From Phenylobacterium sp. (GTDB lineage: Bacteria > Pseudomonadota > Alphaproteobacteria > Caulobacterales > Caulobacteraceae), in the NCBI RefSeq assembly GCF_024508875.1, contig NZ_JANINU010000003.1:1-64000 (forward strand): a DNA stretch of 64,000 nucleotides. Reading direction: 5' to 3'. This document shows positions 26,628 through 35,699 of the stretch, piece after piece. Made by a program: the position numbers and the translations under genes. Under the pieces are notes generated by a model that ran no database searches, was not told where the DNA came from, and was given only the letters and a program-made list of their open reading frames with translations. Each line of letters begins with the position of its first letter. Positions within the stretch are counted from its first letter, which is position 1.

Positions 26628-28153
26628 CGACGCGGCCTCCGGCGATACGAGCCAATCGGACTGAGGGCGCGCCGACCGTTCCGACGCCAGCCGGTCCGGC
26701 GGCCGACCCAAGGCGGAATCGGCGGATGAGTCTGTCGAGCTCGACGGTTTCAGCCTTCATCGCGTGAGTCGCGGCCGTCGATTCCTCGACCATCGCGGCA
26801 TTTTGCTGCACCGCCTGGTCCATCTGGCCCACCGTGGCGCTGACCTCGGCGAGGCTGGCGGACTGTTCCTGGGCCGATGCGGCGATCGCGCCGATCACGC
26901 CGTCGATCTCGGCCACCTGCGCGACGATGGTCGAGAGCGCCTCGCCGGCCTGATGAACCATCTCCACGCCAGTCGCGACCTCGCGTCCCGACCGGGCCAC
27001 GAGCACCTTGATCTCCTTGGCGGCCTCGGCCGACCTCTGCGCGAGCGCCCGGACCTCGGACGCCACGACGGCGAAGCCCTTGCCCGCGTCGCCGGCCCGC
27101 GCCGCTTCCACACCGGCGTTCAGGGCCAGCAGGTTGGTCTGGAAGGCGATCTCGTCGATCACGCCGATGATCTGGCCCGATCTCCCGGGAGGACTCCTCG
27201 ATCTGGGCGACCGAACGCAACGCACCGGCGACCACGTCGCCGGATCGTTCGACCTCGGCCTTGGCGTCGCCGACGGTGCGCGTCGCCTGGTCGGTGTGGG
27301 CCGCCGTCTGCTTCACGCGTCCATAGATGTCAGCCAGCGCAGCCGCGGCCTGTTCCAGCGCGGCGGCCTGCTGCTCGGTGCGGCGCGACAGGTTGTCCGA
27401 CGACGACGCCAGTTGGTCGCAGTTGGCGCTCAGGGCCCCGCTGCTGGCGGTCACGGTGGCGATGGCCGCTTCGAGCCGCTCGAGCGCGGCATTGAAGTCC
27501 GTGCGGATGCCGCCGTACTCGGCGGGCATGTCGTCCGCCATTCGGTAGGTGAGGTCGCCGTCCGCCAGCGCGGCGGCGGCGGCCCCCATCGAGGCCGCCA
27601 CCGTCGACCGCTCTCCGGCCAGGACCTCCGCCTCGGCCTCTCTGCGCGCCGCCTCGGCGGCCGCGAGATACACCGAGATGGAATAGTCCATGTCGAGCAG
27701 GGCGGCCTTGATCAGCGCGCCAGCCTCCGCGGCGACCTCGTTCGCGTCCGACCGCGAGCGCCCGAGCCCGCGGGGCCAGCGGGCCGTCAGCAGCGCCGCC
27801 ATCATCGCCTCGATCAGCAGGGCGTAACCGCCCACGTACCACCGCGGCTCGAGGCCGATCCGGGCGTGGGTCTCGCCGACACGCACCACCGCCTCCACGT
27901 AGCGCTCGTCGAACTGTGCGGCGGATATGGACCGCCAGTGCTCGATCTGGCGGGCCTTGGCGCTCTCCATCCGCGCGTCGTCGGCGAAGAACGCCCGCGT
28001 CGCCGGCGTTACGCGGATCTGGTCGTAGAAGGCGTCCAGCGCACCGGGCAATTCGGCCATTAGGAGCGGGCCCAGTTCGCGCAACCGCGCAGACGCGGCG
28101 TCGTCGAACCGCATGAACCTCAGGCGCTCACGCAACTGGTCTTGCGGAACCAT
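26608..28153 (-). pseudogene. Globin-coupled methyl-accepting chemotaxis protein with a one-base frameshift
   Basis: The N-terminal half is a globin-coupled sensor (FYDQIRVTPATRAFF, then THARIGLEPRWYVGGYALL with the proximal heme His). A short HAMP-like linker and a chemoreceptor signalling coiled coil follow. The hairpin tip [20 protein letters not shown] is in a different frame. The break falls at the C triplet 27176-27178: removing one base restores [16 protein letters not shown] and a continuous protein of about 514 residues. Such proteins are soluble oxygen or redox sensors for chemotaxis. A sequencing error in the homopolymer is as likely as a true mutation. The start could also be ATG 28210. 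Confidence 0.82.
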
Positions 28154-28245
28154 CACCCGAGCCCCCCCTGCCCGAAATGAGTAAGCAGCCGCATTAGCCT
28201 TTGATTTCATAAAGACAGTCAACTCGACCGATAGTTCTATGAAAT

Positions 28246-28265
28246 AAGTTATATGAATATAACTT
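28246..28265. promoter_or_regulatory. AT-rich 20-bp palindrome upstream of chemoreceptor
   Basis: AAGTTATAT and ATATAACTT are exact inverted 9-bp arms separated by GA. The site lies in the unusually AT-rich gap between the globin-coupled receptor and the LuxR-type gene, so it is a candidate operator for either. No matching regulator family is assigned. Confidence 0.45.
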
Positions 28266-28418
28266 TGGTTATGCATGCGCCTTTGGCGTGCACAGAGGGA
28301 AACGCCATCGCTGGTTTTATTCGTTCCGCATGCAAGTCTCCAGAGGCGAAACCGTTGGCGCGGGCGAATTGATTTTGACTAACCCCCGATACCCACTTAC
28401 AGCGTAAGGATATTCAAG

Positions 28419-29144
28419 TTGAACGGGGGGCTGGAACTGACCGTCGGCGACGACGCGCGTCGGGTAGAGAAGACCGTCGGCCCCAGCGAGGGCCGGGCGG
28501 CGAAATCCGCGCGGGCTCCGATCACGCCGCTGATCGTCGAGGAAAAGCCGATCTGCCGTCACGCTATCGCCGACCTGGTCTCCGAGGTGGCGCTTACGGC
28601 GCCGCCCAGTTTCGCGTCGTCCCTTTCCGAAGCCCTGAAGGTGGCCGGCGCCCGCGCGCCCGACCTCCTGCTCGTCGACCTGTTCTCGGTCAGCTTCGAT
28701 TTCGACGGCCTGCGGCGGCTGATCCTGGCCAGCCGGGCGCCGGCGGTGGCGATCGACGACCGGCCGAACCCCAGCTTCGCGGGCCTGGCCCGGATGGCCG
28801 GCGCCCAGGGATACGCCTCGAAGAACTACGAACTCGACACGTTCCGAGCCGTCATCCGCGCCGTGATCGAAGGCGGCGCACACTTCCCGCGCGAGACATC
28901 CGCCGCGCGCCAGCGGCGCACCGACGTGTCCGGTCCGTCCCTGGGGCTGTCGCCCCGGCAGATGGACGTGCTGAAGTGCATAGCGGTGGGGATGAGCAAC
29001 CAGCAGATCGCCACCTCGCTGGGGATCACCCTGGGCACGGTGAAGCTCCACATCCACGCGATCTTGCGGCTCACCGGCACGCGCAACCGCACCGAGGCGG
29101 CGTTGATCGCCGGGCGGTTCCTCGCCCCCACCATCGAGGACTGA
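28419..29144 (+). CDS. LuxR-family (NarL/FixJ type) response regulator
   Basis: A 241-residue protein starting at TTG 28419, with an AAGGA ribosome-binding site eight bases before it. Residues about 36-155 form a receiver-like domain; the probable phospho-acceptor is the Asp in LLLVDLFS. The acidic pocket reads VEE and the usual Lys region SKNYELDTF is present, so phosphorylation is plausible but the domain is divergent. The C-terminus is a LuxR helix-turn-helix: LSPRQMDVLKCIAVGMSNQQIA and TVKLHIHAILRLT. An N-terminal extension of about 35 residues has no recognised function. Confidence 0.87.
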   Translation: MNGGLELTVGDDARRVEKTVGPSEGRAAKSARAPITPLIVEEKPICRHAIADLVSEVALTAPPSFASSLSEALKVAGARAPDLLLVDLFSVSFDFDGLRRLILASRAPAVAIDDRPNPSFAGLARMAGAQGYASKNYELDTFRAVIRAVIEGGAHFPRETSAARQRRTDVSGPSLGLSPRQMDVLKCIAVGMSNQQIATSLGITLGTVKLHIHAILRLTGTRNRTEAALIAGRFLAPTIED

Positions 29145-29165
29145 CCGCGGACCGCCGCGGAAGCC

Positions 29166-29193
29166 AAAAAAAAGCCGCGCCATCGGGCGCGGC
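29166..29193 (-). terminator. Rho-independent terminator of the small RNA
   Basis: GCCGCGCC and GGCGCGGC pair perfectly around a four-base loop and are followed on the minus strand by eight T residues. On the plus strand the hairpin has only a weak AGTTTC after it, so the minus strand is the active orientation. Confidence 0.8.
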
Positions 29194-29250
29194 AGTTTCA
29201 ATAGGGAGGAAACGCCCAGGAAGGGCAAAGGCGTCAGCGACGCCTTACAG
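29166..29250 (-). ncRNA. Candidate trans-acting small RNA (about 85 nt)
   Basis: On the minus strand a promoter is followed within ten bases by a perfect 8-bp stem-loop (AAGGCGTC-AGC-GACGCCTT on the plus strand, 29228-29246). Next come a small GCCC/GGGC hairpin and a TTTC/GAAA stem whose loop exposes CTCCC, an anti-Shine-Dalgarno motif. The molecule ends with a Rho-independent terminator: perfect 8-bp stem 29174-29193 and eight T residues. There is no open reading frame. These are all the elements of a typical sRNA. It lies between the LuxR-type gene and typA, antisense to neither. Confidence 0.65.
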
Positions 29251-29255
29251 TGTCC

Positions 29256-29284
29256 AAATTAGTGTGCAGCGCACAAAAACGCAA
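29256..29284 (-). promoter_or_regulatory. Promoter of the small RNA with a palindromic operator in its spacer
   Basis: Minus-strand TTGCGT (29284-29279) and TAATTT (29261-29256) are 17 bases apart. The spacer contains the palindrome TGTGC-AGC-GCACA (29263-29275). A protein bound there would cover the promoter. Confidence 0.55.
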
Positions 29285-29380
29285 GCCCCGATGTAGAATC
29301 TTTTGTGTCGCATCTGGCGGACCCGCGCGATTACGCTGCAAAAACAGCACCTGACGCGGCGTCACTCTTCCGAAGCGTTA

Positions 29381-29393
29381 TGTGCGGCGCACA
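29381..29393. promoter_or_regulatory. Second TGTGC-N3-GCACA palindrome, upstream of typA
   Basis: TGTGCGGCGCACA repeats the operator-like palindrome at 29263-29275 with one base changed in the centre, 118 bases away and 66 bases ahead of the typA start. The shared sequence suggests one regulator for both the small RNA and typA. A 7-bp hairpin (GGGAAGC/GCTTCCC, 29404-29421) lies between this site and typA. Confidence 0.45.
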
Positions 29394-29459
29394 ACGCACT
29401 GGCGGGAAGCGACGGCTTCCCTTACAAGCGCGCGCCTTCTGAAAGAGACTTTCCGCGCC

Positions 29460-31295
29460 ATGTCGCTCCGAAACATCGCCATCATCGCCCACGTCGACCA
29501 CGGGAAAACCACCCTCGTCGACCAACTCCTGGCCCAGTCGGGCGTCTTCCGAGCCAACGAGGCGACGGTCGAACGCGCCATGGACTCGAACGACCAGGAG
29601 CGCGAGCGCGGCATCACCATCCTGGCCAAGTGCACCTCCGTGCTCTGGAACGGCGCGGCCGGCGAGACGCGCATCAACATCATCGACACTCCCGGCCACG
29701 CCGACTTCGGCGGCGAGGTGGAGCGGATCCTGGGCATGGTGGACGGCTGCGTCCTCCTGGTGGACGCCGAAGAAGGCGTCATGCCCCAGACGAAGTTCGT
29801 GCTGGGCAAGGCGCTGAAGATGGGCCTGCGCCCGATCCTCTGCCTCAACAAAGTGGACCGCCCCCACGCCGACCCCGACCGGGTGCTGAACGACGCGTTC
29901 GACCTGTTCGCCGCCATGGGCGCGACCGACGAGCAGCTCGACTTCCCGCACATCTACGCTTCGGGCAAGAACGGCTGGGCGACGCTGGACCTGGCGAAGC
30001 CGAACGACAACCTGGGCCCGCTCTTCGACCTGATCGTCGACCATGTGCCGCCGCCGAAGGCCGAGCAGCGCAAGGAAGAGCCCTTCCAGATGCTGTCGGT
30101 GCTGATCGAGAGCGATCCGTTCCTGGGCCGCCTGCTCACCGGTCGCATCGAGGCGGGCAAGGCCGTTCCGGGCCTCGCCATCAAGGCGCTCTCGCGCGAC
30201 GGCAAGGAAATCGAGCGGGGCCGGATCACTAAGGTGCTGGCCTTCCGCGGCCTGAAGCGCCAGCCGATCGACGGCGGCGCGGAAGCCGGCGATATCGTCG
30301 CCATCGCCGGCCTGTCCAAGGCCACTGTGGCCGACACCCTCTGCGCGCTGGAGGTCAGCGAGGCGCTGCCTGCCCAGCCGATCGACCCGCCGACGATCTC
30401 GATGACCGTGTCGGTCAACGATAGCCCGCTGGCCGGCCGCGAGGGCGACAAGGTGCAGAGCCGCGTGATCGCCGCGCGCCTGCAGAAGGAAGCCGAGTCG
30501 AACGTCGCCATCCGCGTCACCGAGACGTCGGAGAAGGACGCCTACGAGGTGGCCGGGCGCGGCGAACTGCAACTCGGCGTGCTGATCGAAAGCATGCGCC
30601 GCGAGGGCTTCGAGGTCTCGATCAGCCGCCCGCGGGTGGTTTACCAGACGAACGAAGAGACCGGCGAGCGCATGGAGCCGATCGAGGACGTGATGATCGA
30701 CGTGGACGACGAGTTCACCGGCATCGTCATCGAGAAGCTGTCGGCCCGTAAGGCCGAGCTGAAGGACATGGGCCCGTCGGGCGCGGGCAAGACGCGCATC
30801 AGCCTGATGAGCCCGTCGCGCTCGCTGATCGGCTACCAGGGCGAGTTCCTGACCGACACCCGCGGCTCGGGCGTGCTGAACCGCGTGTTCAGCCACTACG
30901 AGCCCTACAAGGGCGCCATCGACGCCGGCCGCAAGGGCGTGCTGGTGTCCAACTCCGACGGCGAAACGGCGGCCTACGCCCTGTGGAACCTGGAAGAGCG
31001 CGGCACGATGTTCGTCGGCGCCGGCGAGAAGACCTACCAGGGCATGATCATCGGCGAGAACTCGCGGTCGGACGACCTCGACGTCAACCCGATGAAGGCC
31101 AAGCAGCTCACCAACGTCCGCGCCTCGGGCAAGGACGAAGCCGTGCGCCTGACCCCGCCGCGCCGCCTCACCCTCGAACAGGCCATCGCCTACATCGAGG
31201 AGGACGAGCTGGTGGAAGTGACGCCGAAGAATATCCGCCTGCGCAAGAAGGTCCTGAACCCCTCCTTCCGCAAGAAGCGCACGAAGGAAGAGTAG
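29460..31295 (+). CDS. typA: Ribosome-associated GTPase TypA/BipA
   Basis: A 611-residue translational GTPase of the EF-G/LepA group; length and sequence are standard. G1 is AHVDHGKTT at residues 10-18, the switch II motif is [14 protein letters not shown] and G4 is NKVDR. Domain II, the EF-G-like domains III/V and the TypA-specific C-terminal domain (from about [20 protein letters not shown]) follow. The last residues are basic. It binds 70S ribosomes and 30S under stress and supports 50S assembly and growth at low temperature. The ATG at 29460 is preferred over an upstream in-frame codon at 29382. Confidence 0.96.
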   Translation: MSLRNIAIIAHVDHGKTTLVDQLLAQSGVFRANEATVERAMDSNDQERERGITILAKCTSVLWNGAAGETRINIIDTPGHADFGGEVERILGMVDGCVLLVDAEEGVMPQTKFVLGKALKMGLRPILCLNKVDRPHADPDRVLNDAFDLFAAMGATDEQLDFPHIYASGKNGWATLDLAKPNDNLGPLFDLIVDHVPPPKAEQRKEEPFQMLSVLIESDPFLGRLLTGRIEAGKAVPGLAIKALSRDGKEIERGRITKVLAFRGLKRQPIDGGAEAGDIVAIAGLSKATVADTLCALEVSEALPAQPIDPPTISMTVSVNDSPLAGREGDKVQSRVIAARLQKEAESNVAIRVTETSEKDAYEVAGRGELQLGVLIESMRREGFEVSISRPRVVYQTNEETGERMEPIEDVMIDVDDEFTGIVIEKLSARKAELKDMGPSGAGKTRISLMSPSRSLIGYQGEFLTDTRGSGVLNRVFSHYEPYKGAIDAGRKGVLVSNSDGETAAYALWNLEERGTMFVGAGEKTYQGMIIGENSRSDDLDVNPMKAKQLTNVRASGKDEAVRLTPPRRLTLEQAIAYIEEDELVEVTPKNIRLRKKVLNPSFRKKRTKEE

Positions 31296-31299
31296 CGCC

Positions 31300-32286
31300 T
31301 CAGGGCTGGAGCCAAGTGTGATAGCCCGAACCAGGCTTGATGTCGTGGTGCTGGCCGAGCCATGACTGGTTGAGCGGCAGCGTAAGGTTCGGAATAGCTC
31401 TGATGATGCTGAGTACGCGCTGTGTCGAACTGATTTCGTGCAATGGGGTGAGCACCGGCTTTGCACCGCCGATGAGTTCCGGAAGGTAGTAGAGTTTTCC
31501 GGCGGATCGGTAGGCCTGGGCGAGGCTCGCCAGCTGTGCGGCAAGCAAGCCGTCGACGCTCCGCGAAGGTGCGACACTCGCGGTCACTCCCAAGCCCCCG
31601 TTCGACGGCACATGTGGGACCACATCATCCCCATACTCATACCGACGGCTATCGGCGACGGCGGCATCGAACGCCTTGACGAAGTTCGAGTCACCCGCCT
31701 TGGGCGCCGCGAAGGTGCAAACGAGAACTTGCCGCTTAGGACTCTGGCGCTTGAACCGCACAGCGCCGATGTGCGCCATCGCGCCGCCCTTACTGTGACC
31801 GGTAAAACATACCGGAAAGCCGGGTTGCTGCTTAAGCAGGGGCGCGAGAGCCGCACCTAGTTCGACCCAAAGGTTATCGACGGCCTCGGCAAAGCCTGGG
31901 TGGATCCAGCCGATCCCTGGCCAAGCTCGGGGAACAGCGTTGAAGTTGTTTAGCCAATCCCCCACGGCAAGAGCCTGGTCTGCTTCGCCATCCAGGGGAA
32001 TAGTGCCTCGGAAGGCCACCACGATCTCCTTCGCGGTCACACCTACGGTAACCGCATCCCGCGCCGCGAGGAGCGACACCTCTGGTAGGACCGTGTCGAA
32101 TGGTGGCTTCCAAATGAAGGTGGTGCCGTCGATGAAGACTGCCGGCGGCGCCTGATAGCCAACCTCGGCATTTCGAGCTGCTGCGAGTGCTGGGATGCCG
32201 TCCGTGGCTTCCTTCATGGGATCGCGAAAGTACGTGCTCCAAGCTGCCGTCAACATGCGGCGGGATAGGTCATCGTCAATCATCAT
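31300..32286 (-). CDS. Lipase family (class 3) alpha/beta hydrolase
   Basis: About 328 residues from the ATG pair at 32286; a TTG at 32331, directly after the coaA stop, would add 15. The nucleophile elbow GHSKGGAMAHIGA carries the catalytic Ser, the oxyanion strand is VVAFRGT, and the fungal-lipase-type TFAAPKAGD follows, placing it in lipase class 3. The probable catalytic Asp lies in YGDDVVPHVP and the His near the C-terminus. No signal peptide is evident. Base composition and codon use are clearly less GC-rich than neighbours on either side, which suggests recent acquisition. Confidence 0.8.
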   Translation of the reverse strand: MMIDDDLSRRMLTAAWSTYFRDPMKEATDGIPALAAARNAEVGYQAPPAVFIDGTTFIWKPPFDTVLPEVSLLAARDAVTVGVTAKEIVVAFRGTIPLDGEADQALAVGDWLNNFNAVPRAWPGIGWIHPGFAEAVDNLWVELGAALAPLLKQQPGFPVCFTGHSKGGAMAHIGAVRFKRQSPKRQVLVCTFAAPKAGDSNFVKAFDAAVADSRRYEYGDDVVPHVPSNGGLGVTASVAPSRSVDGLLAAQLASLAQAYRSAGKLYYLPELIGGAKPVLTPLHEISSTQRVLSIIRAIPNLTLPLNQSWLGQHHDIKPGSGYHTWLQP

Positions 32287-32331
32287 CGCCCCGCTTCTTC
32301 GCAGCACGGTTGCATATTCAAGATCATGCAA

Positions 32332-33039
32332 TCAATGCGACATCTGTCGAACTAGCCCAATGAGCGCGTGGTCCGCCCCCTTGCGGACCACCACATCCGC
32401 GTAGGCCATCGTCGGCGCGATGTGGTCGACCAGGTTCACCAGGTTCAGGTGGGTCCAGGCAGCCTCGAACATCGCGTCGCGCTGGACCGGATCCAGCCTG
32501 GCGAAGAAGCTGTTGGGATCGTCCGCGATGATCCCGTGCAGCCGGGCGAGGTACCAGGCCTTGGCGTGCGACGGATCGGCATCGACGTAGAGGGACAGCC
32601 CGAAGCGCGAGCGGGCCTGCGGGGTCTGCAGCACGTTGATCCCCTCGACGATCACGACGCCCGCGCCCTCCACTGCGCGCCGGTCGCCGGGCACGATGTC
32701 GTAGGTGACGTGCGAATAGACCGGTGTCTCGGCTTTGCGGCCCGCGGCGAGATCGTCGAGGAAGCGGTGCAAAGCCTCGGAATCGTAGGTCTCCGGGAAG
32801 CCCTTCTTCATGCCGAGGCCCGCCGCCTCCAGCGCGGCATTGGGCTTCAGGAAGCCGTCCGTCGCGACGATCTCGACCGGCAGCTCCGGGTCCGACGCCT
32901 CCAGTGTCTCCGCCAGGGTCTTCGCCAGCGTGCTCTTGCCCGCCGCCACGCCCCCGGCGATCCCGATCAGGAACGGTCCATTCCGGGCCGCGGCCCGCGC
33001 GGCGACCAGCGACTTGAGCTCGGCCTCGACATCCCTCAT
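32332..33039 (-). CDS. coaA: Type I pantothenate kinase-like protein
   Basis: A 235-residue P-loop kinase resembling bacterial CoaA. The Walker A is GIAGGVAAGKSTLAKTLA. VATDGFLKPNAALEAAGL, MKKGFPETYD, TPVYSHVTYDIVPGD, VVIVEGINVLQ and the C-terminal NLVNLVDHIAPTM follow in CoaA order. It is shorter than the 310-residue E. coli enzyme because the N-terminal segment is reduced. It phosphorylates pantothenate in the first committed step of coenzyme A synthesis. Regulation by CoA feedback is known for this family but cannot be read here. Confidence 0.88.
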   Translation of the reverse strand: MRDVEAELKSLVAARAAARNGPFLIGIAGGVAAGKSTLAKTLAETLEASDPELPVEIVATDGFLKPNAALEAAGLGMKKGFPETYDSEALHRFLDDLAAGRKAETPVYSHVTYDIVPGDRRAVEGAGVVIVEGINVLQTPQARSRFGLSLYVDADPSHAKAWYLARLHGIIADDPNSFFARLDPVQRDAMFEAAWTHLNLVNLVDHIAPTMAYADVVVRKGADHALIGLVRQMSH

Positions 33040-33134
33040 GGACGCAAGGGGTTCACGGCCGGGCCATCGCGGTCAAGCCGGCCCTTGCGCCTGCGCTGCG
33101 ATGGTCCCAGATCGCCGGACAATCGGGAGGTCGC

Positions 33135-33755
33135 ATGCTCAAGCTCCACACCGCCAAGGGAACCATCGGTCTCGCCTGCGAAATCGCCCTCGAAGACGCC
33201 GGCGCCGCCTACGACGTCCACCGCCTGAATTTCGCGGAGAACGAGCAGCGGGCCGAGCCGTACCTGGCGCTGAACCCCAAGTCCCGCGTGCCGGCGCTGG
33301 AGACCGACCGGGGGATCATCACCGAGACGCCCGCCATCATGGGGTTCATCGCCCGGACGTTCCCCGCCGCGAAGCTCGCCCCGCTGGACGACGCCTTCGC
33401 CATGGCGGGGCTGGAGTCGTTCATGAGCTACCTTTGCTCGTGGGTGCATCCGGCGGCGGCGCACCGCCATCGCGGCAATCGCTGGGCCGACGATCCATCC
33501 GCCATCGCCGAGCTGCGGCGCAAGGCGCCCGAGGTGTTCGGCGCGGCGATGCGCCTGGTGGACGGGCAGTTCTTCCGCGGCCCGTGGGCGATGGGCGAGA
33601 GCTACACCGTCGCCGATCCCTACCTGTACGTGGTCACGAGCTGGATTCCGCGCGACGGCCTCGACATGGCGGACTTCCCGCGGCTCGCTGACCATTTCGC
33701 CCGGATGGAGACGCGGCCGGCGGTCAGGACGGTGCTCGACCGGGTGCGCGGTTGA
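33135..33755 (+). CDS. Glutathione S-transferase family protein
   Basis: A 206-residue GST. The N-terminal thioredoxin-like half begins MLKLHTAKGTIGLACEIALE and contains the cis-proline region SRVPALETDRG and the glutathione-contacting ETPAIMGFIA. The all-helical C-terminal domain includes GESYTVADPYLYVVTSWI with the conserved N-capping box Asp. Substrate is unknown. It is divergent from coaA and appears monocistronic. Confidence 0.87.
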   Translation: MLKLHTAKGTIGLACEIALEDAGAAYDVHRLNFAENEQRAEPYLALNPKSRVPALETDRGIITETPAIMGFIARTFPAAKLAPLDDAFAMAGLESFMSYLCSWVHPAAAHRHRGNRWADDPSAIAELRRKAPEVFGAAMRLVDGQFFRGPWAMGESYTVADPYLYVVTSWIPRDGLDMADFPRLADHFARMETRPAVRTVLDRVRG

Positions 33756-33798
33756 ATCGCCTTACCTCCGTCGCAAGGGCGCGTTACCAATAGGGGCC

Positions 33799-34464
33799 AT
33801 GGACCTGACCAAGCCCTTTCCACCCCGCCACTACCCGACCGCCGCCGCCAAGTGCGCCGACCTGGTCGTGCACGTCATGGGCCTGACCTTGGCCCTGGTG
33901 GGCGGGATCGTTCTGCTGACGCTGGCCGTGCTGAAAGGGTCGATCAGCCAGGTGGTCGGCGTTTCGATCTACGGCGCCGGCGTCATCGCCATGCTGGCCT
34001 TTTCCACCGCGTACAACTTCGCCAAGCCGCAGTACCGGCCGGTGCTGCGCCGCCTGGACCACGCGGGCATCTTCCTGATGATCGCCGGCTCGTATACGCC
34101 CTTCACCCTGAACCTGGGAGGCGCCTGGGGCATCGGGATGACGGCCGCCGTGTGGAGCATCGCCACCCTCGGCGCCCTGGGGAAGTTGTTCCTCACCGGC
34201 ATCGACCGCAAGTTCTGGGTCGGGGTCTATCTGGTTCTCGGCTGGCTGGTGGTGATCGCGCTGAAACCGATGATCGAAAGCCTGGCCTGGTACGCGATGG
34301 CGCTGCTGGTGACCGGCGGCGTGCTCTATTCGACGGGCGTGATCTTCTACGTGAACAAGAAGCTGAAGTTCTGCCGGGCCATTTGGCACGGCCATGTGGT
34401 CGCCGCCGCAGCCGCCCATTGGACGGCCGTGCTGCTGGGCGTGGTCCTGGCGACCCAGCACTGA
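33799..34464 (+). CDS. Hemolysin III / PAQR-family membrane protein
   Basis: A 221-residue seven-helix membrane protein. The family metal site is visible: a His in RRLDHAGIFLMIAGSYTPFTL and the pair HGHVVAAAAAHW near the C-terminus, which together with an upstream Asp/Ser form the zinc site of PAQR proteins. Bacterial members (YqfA/HlyIII) are probably zinc-dependent lipid hydrolases rather than true toxins. The gene stops two bases before the sorbosone dehydrogenase-like gene, so they are likely co-transcribed. Confidence 0.9.
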   Translation: MDLTKPFPPRHYPTAAAKCADLVVHVMGLTLALVGGIVLLTLAVLKGSISQVVGVSIYGAGVIAMLAFSTAYNFAKPQYRPVLRRLDHAGIFLMIAGSYTPFTLNLGGAWGIGMTAAVWSIATLGALGKLFLTGIDRKFWVGVYLVLGWLVVIALKPMIESLAWYAMALLVTGGVLYSTGVIFYVNKKLKFCRAIWHGHVVAAAAAHWTAVLLGVVLATQH

Positions 34465-34466
34465 CC

Positions 34467-35696
34467 ATGCGCGGCCTGCTGGCCGGCCTCGGCCTGGCGC
34501 TTCTCGCCGGCGCGTCGCAGGCTCAGGTTCCCACCGAAGGCTACGCCCGCGACGGGCGCACATGCGACGGCTACGCCCGCGCCCCCATCGAGACCGTCAG
34601 GGGCATGTGCGCCGGCATCGTCCTCGCCCCGCCGCCCGAGGGCTTGAGGGCGTCGAAGCGCACCCTGCACTTGCCGCGCACCCTGCTGGCGCTTGCCGAC
34701 GGCAGCTTCCTGGTCGCGGACCTCGGGACCTGGGACGCCGGGCGCGGCTCGCTCTGGCGGCTGACGCCCAAGCCTGGCGCGGAGCCCGTCCTCAAGCGGT
34801 TGCTCACCAGGCTCGACCTGCCGCACACCCTGGCGGTGGGCCCCGACGGGAAGATCTATCTCGGCGAGATGAGCCGCATCAGCCGCTTCGATCCCGACGC
34901 GCCCGACCCGCAGGCGACGCTCACGCCGGTCGTCACGGGCCTGCCCGACAACCGGCTGCACGACAATCGCCACCCGCTCTCGGCCTTCATCTTCGACCGC
35001 GATGGCGCGCTGATCGTCAATGTCGGGGCGCCGTCCGACCAGTGCCCGCCCAAGCCTGGCCAGAGCGCCTGCGCCGAGGCCGAAAGACAGGCGGCGCTGT
35101 GGCGGTTCGCCCCCGAGGGGCCCGGCAAGTGGTCGTCCCAGCCGAGCGTCCACGCCCGCGGCCTTCGCAACTCGCTGGCCCTCGTGCGCACGCGGGCCGG
35201 GACGATCCTCCAGGCCGAGAACAGCATCGACGTCACTGACCCGGCCTGGCCGCCCGAGGAACTCAACGTGATCCGCCCCGGCGCCCACTACGGCTGGCCC
35301 TACTGCATGGGCGCGAACCAGCCGGCGCCCGCCTGGAAGGCGAGCAAGGTGTCGTGCGCGTCGTTCACCCGCCCGCAGGTGCTGATGGCGCCGCACGGCG
35401 CGCCGCTGGACCTGATCGAGTACGGCGGGGCGATGTTCCCCGAGCTCTCGGGCAAGCTGATCGTGACCCTGCACGGCTACCGCTCCGCGGGCTCGCGGCT
35501 GCTGGCCTACGAACTGGACGCCGCTGGCGTTCCCAGATCGTCGAAGCCACTCGACCTGACGCCCGGCTGGCGCGCGGTGCGGGGTCGCCGACCAGACGGG
35601 GCGCCGGTCGGCATGGCGGTGGCGGCGGACGGGGCGATCTGGGTCGCCGACGACCGCAACGGCGCGATCCTGCGCTTCGCCCGCGACCGGCGCTGA
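34467..35696 (+). CDS. Secreted PQQ-type glucose/sorbosone dehydrogenase-like protein
   Basis: A 409-residue exported protein with signal peptide MRGLLAGLGLALLAGASQA. The rest is a six-bladed beta-propeller of the glucose/sorbosone dehydrogenase family: the blades contain HTLAVGPDGKIYLGEMSRI, HPLSAFIFDRDGALIVN, RNSLALV and ELNVIRPGAHYGWPYC. It would act in the periplasm on sugars or aldoses with PQQ as cofactor, but PQQ synthesis genes are not in this window and some family members do not bind it. Four or more cysteines may form disulfides. Confidence 0.82.
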   Translation: MRGLLAGLGLALLAGASQAQVPTEGYARDGRTCDGYARAPIETVRGMCAGIVLAPPPEGLRASKRTLHLPRTLLALADGSFLVADLGTWDAGRGSLWRLTPKPGAEPVLKRLLTRLDLPHTLAVGPDGKIYLGEMSRISRFDPDAPDPQATLTPVVTGLPDNRLHDNRHPLSAFIFDRDGALIVNVGAPSDQCPPKPGQSACAEAERQAALWRFAPEGPGKWSSQPSVHARGLRNSLALVRTRAGTILQAENSIDVTDPAWPPEELNVIRPGAHYGWPYCMGANQPAPAWKASKVSCASFTRPQVLMAPHGAPLDLIEYGGAMFPELSGKLIVTLHGYRSAGSRLLAYELDAAGVPRSSKPLDLTPGWRAVRGRRPDGAPVGMAVAADGAIWVADDRNGAILRFARDRR

Positions 35697-35699
35697 CGG

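Noticed and set aside
29331-31577. Minus-strand open frame of 748 codons
   Set aside because: It is antisense to typA, whose conservation is unquestioned; no start signal or domain is visible.
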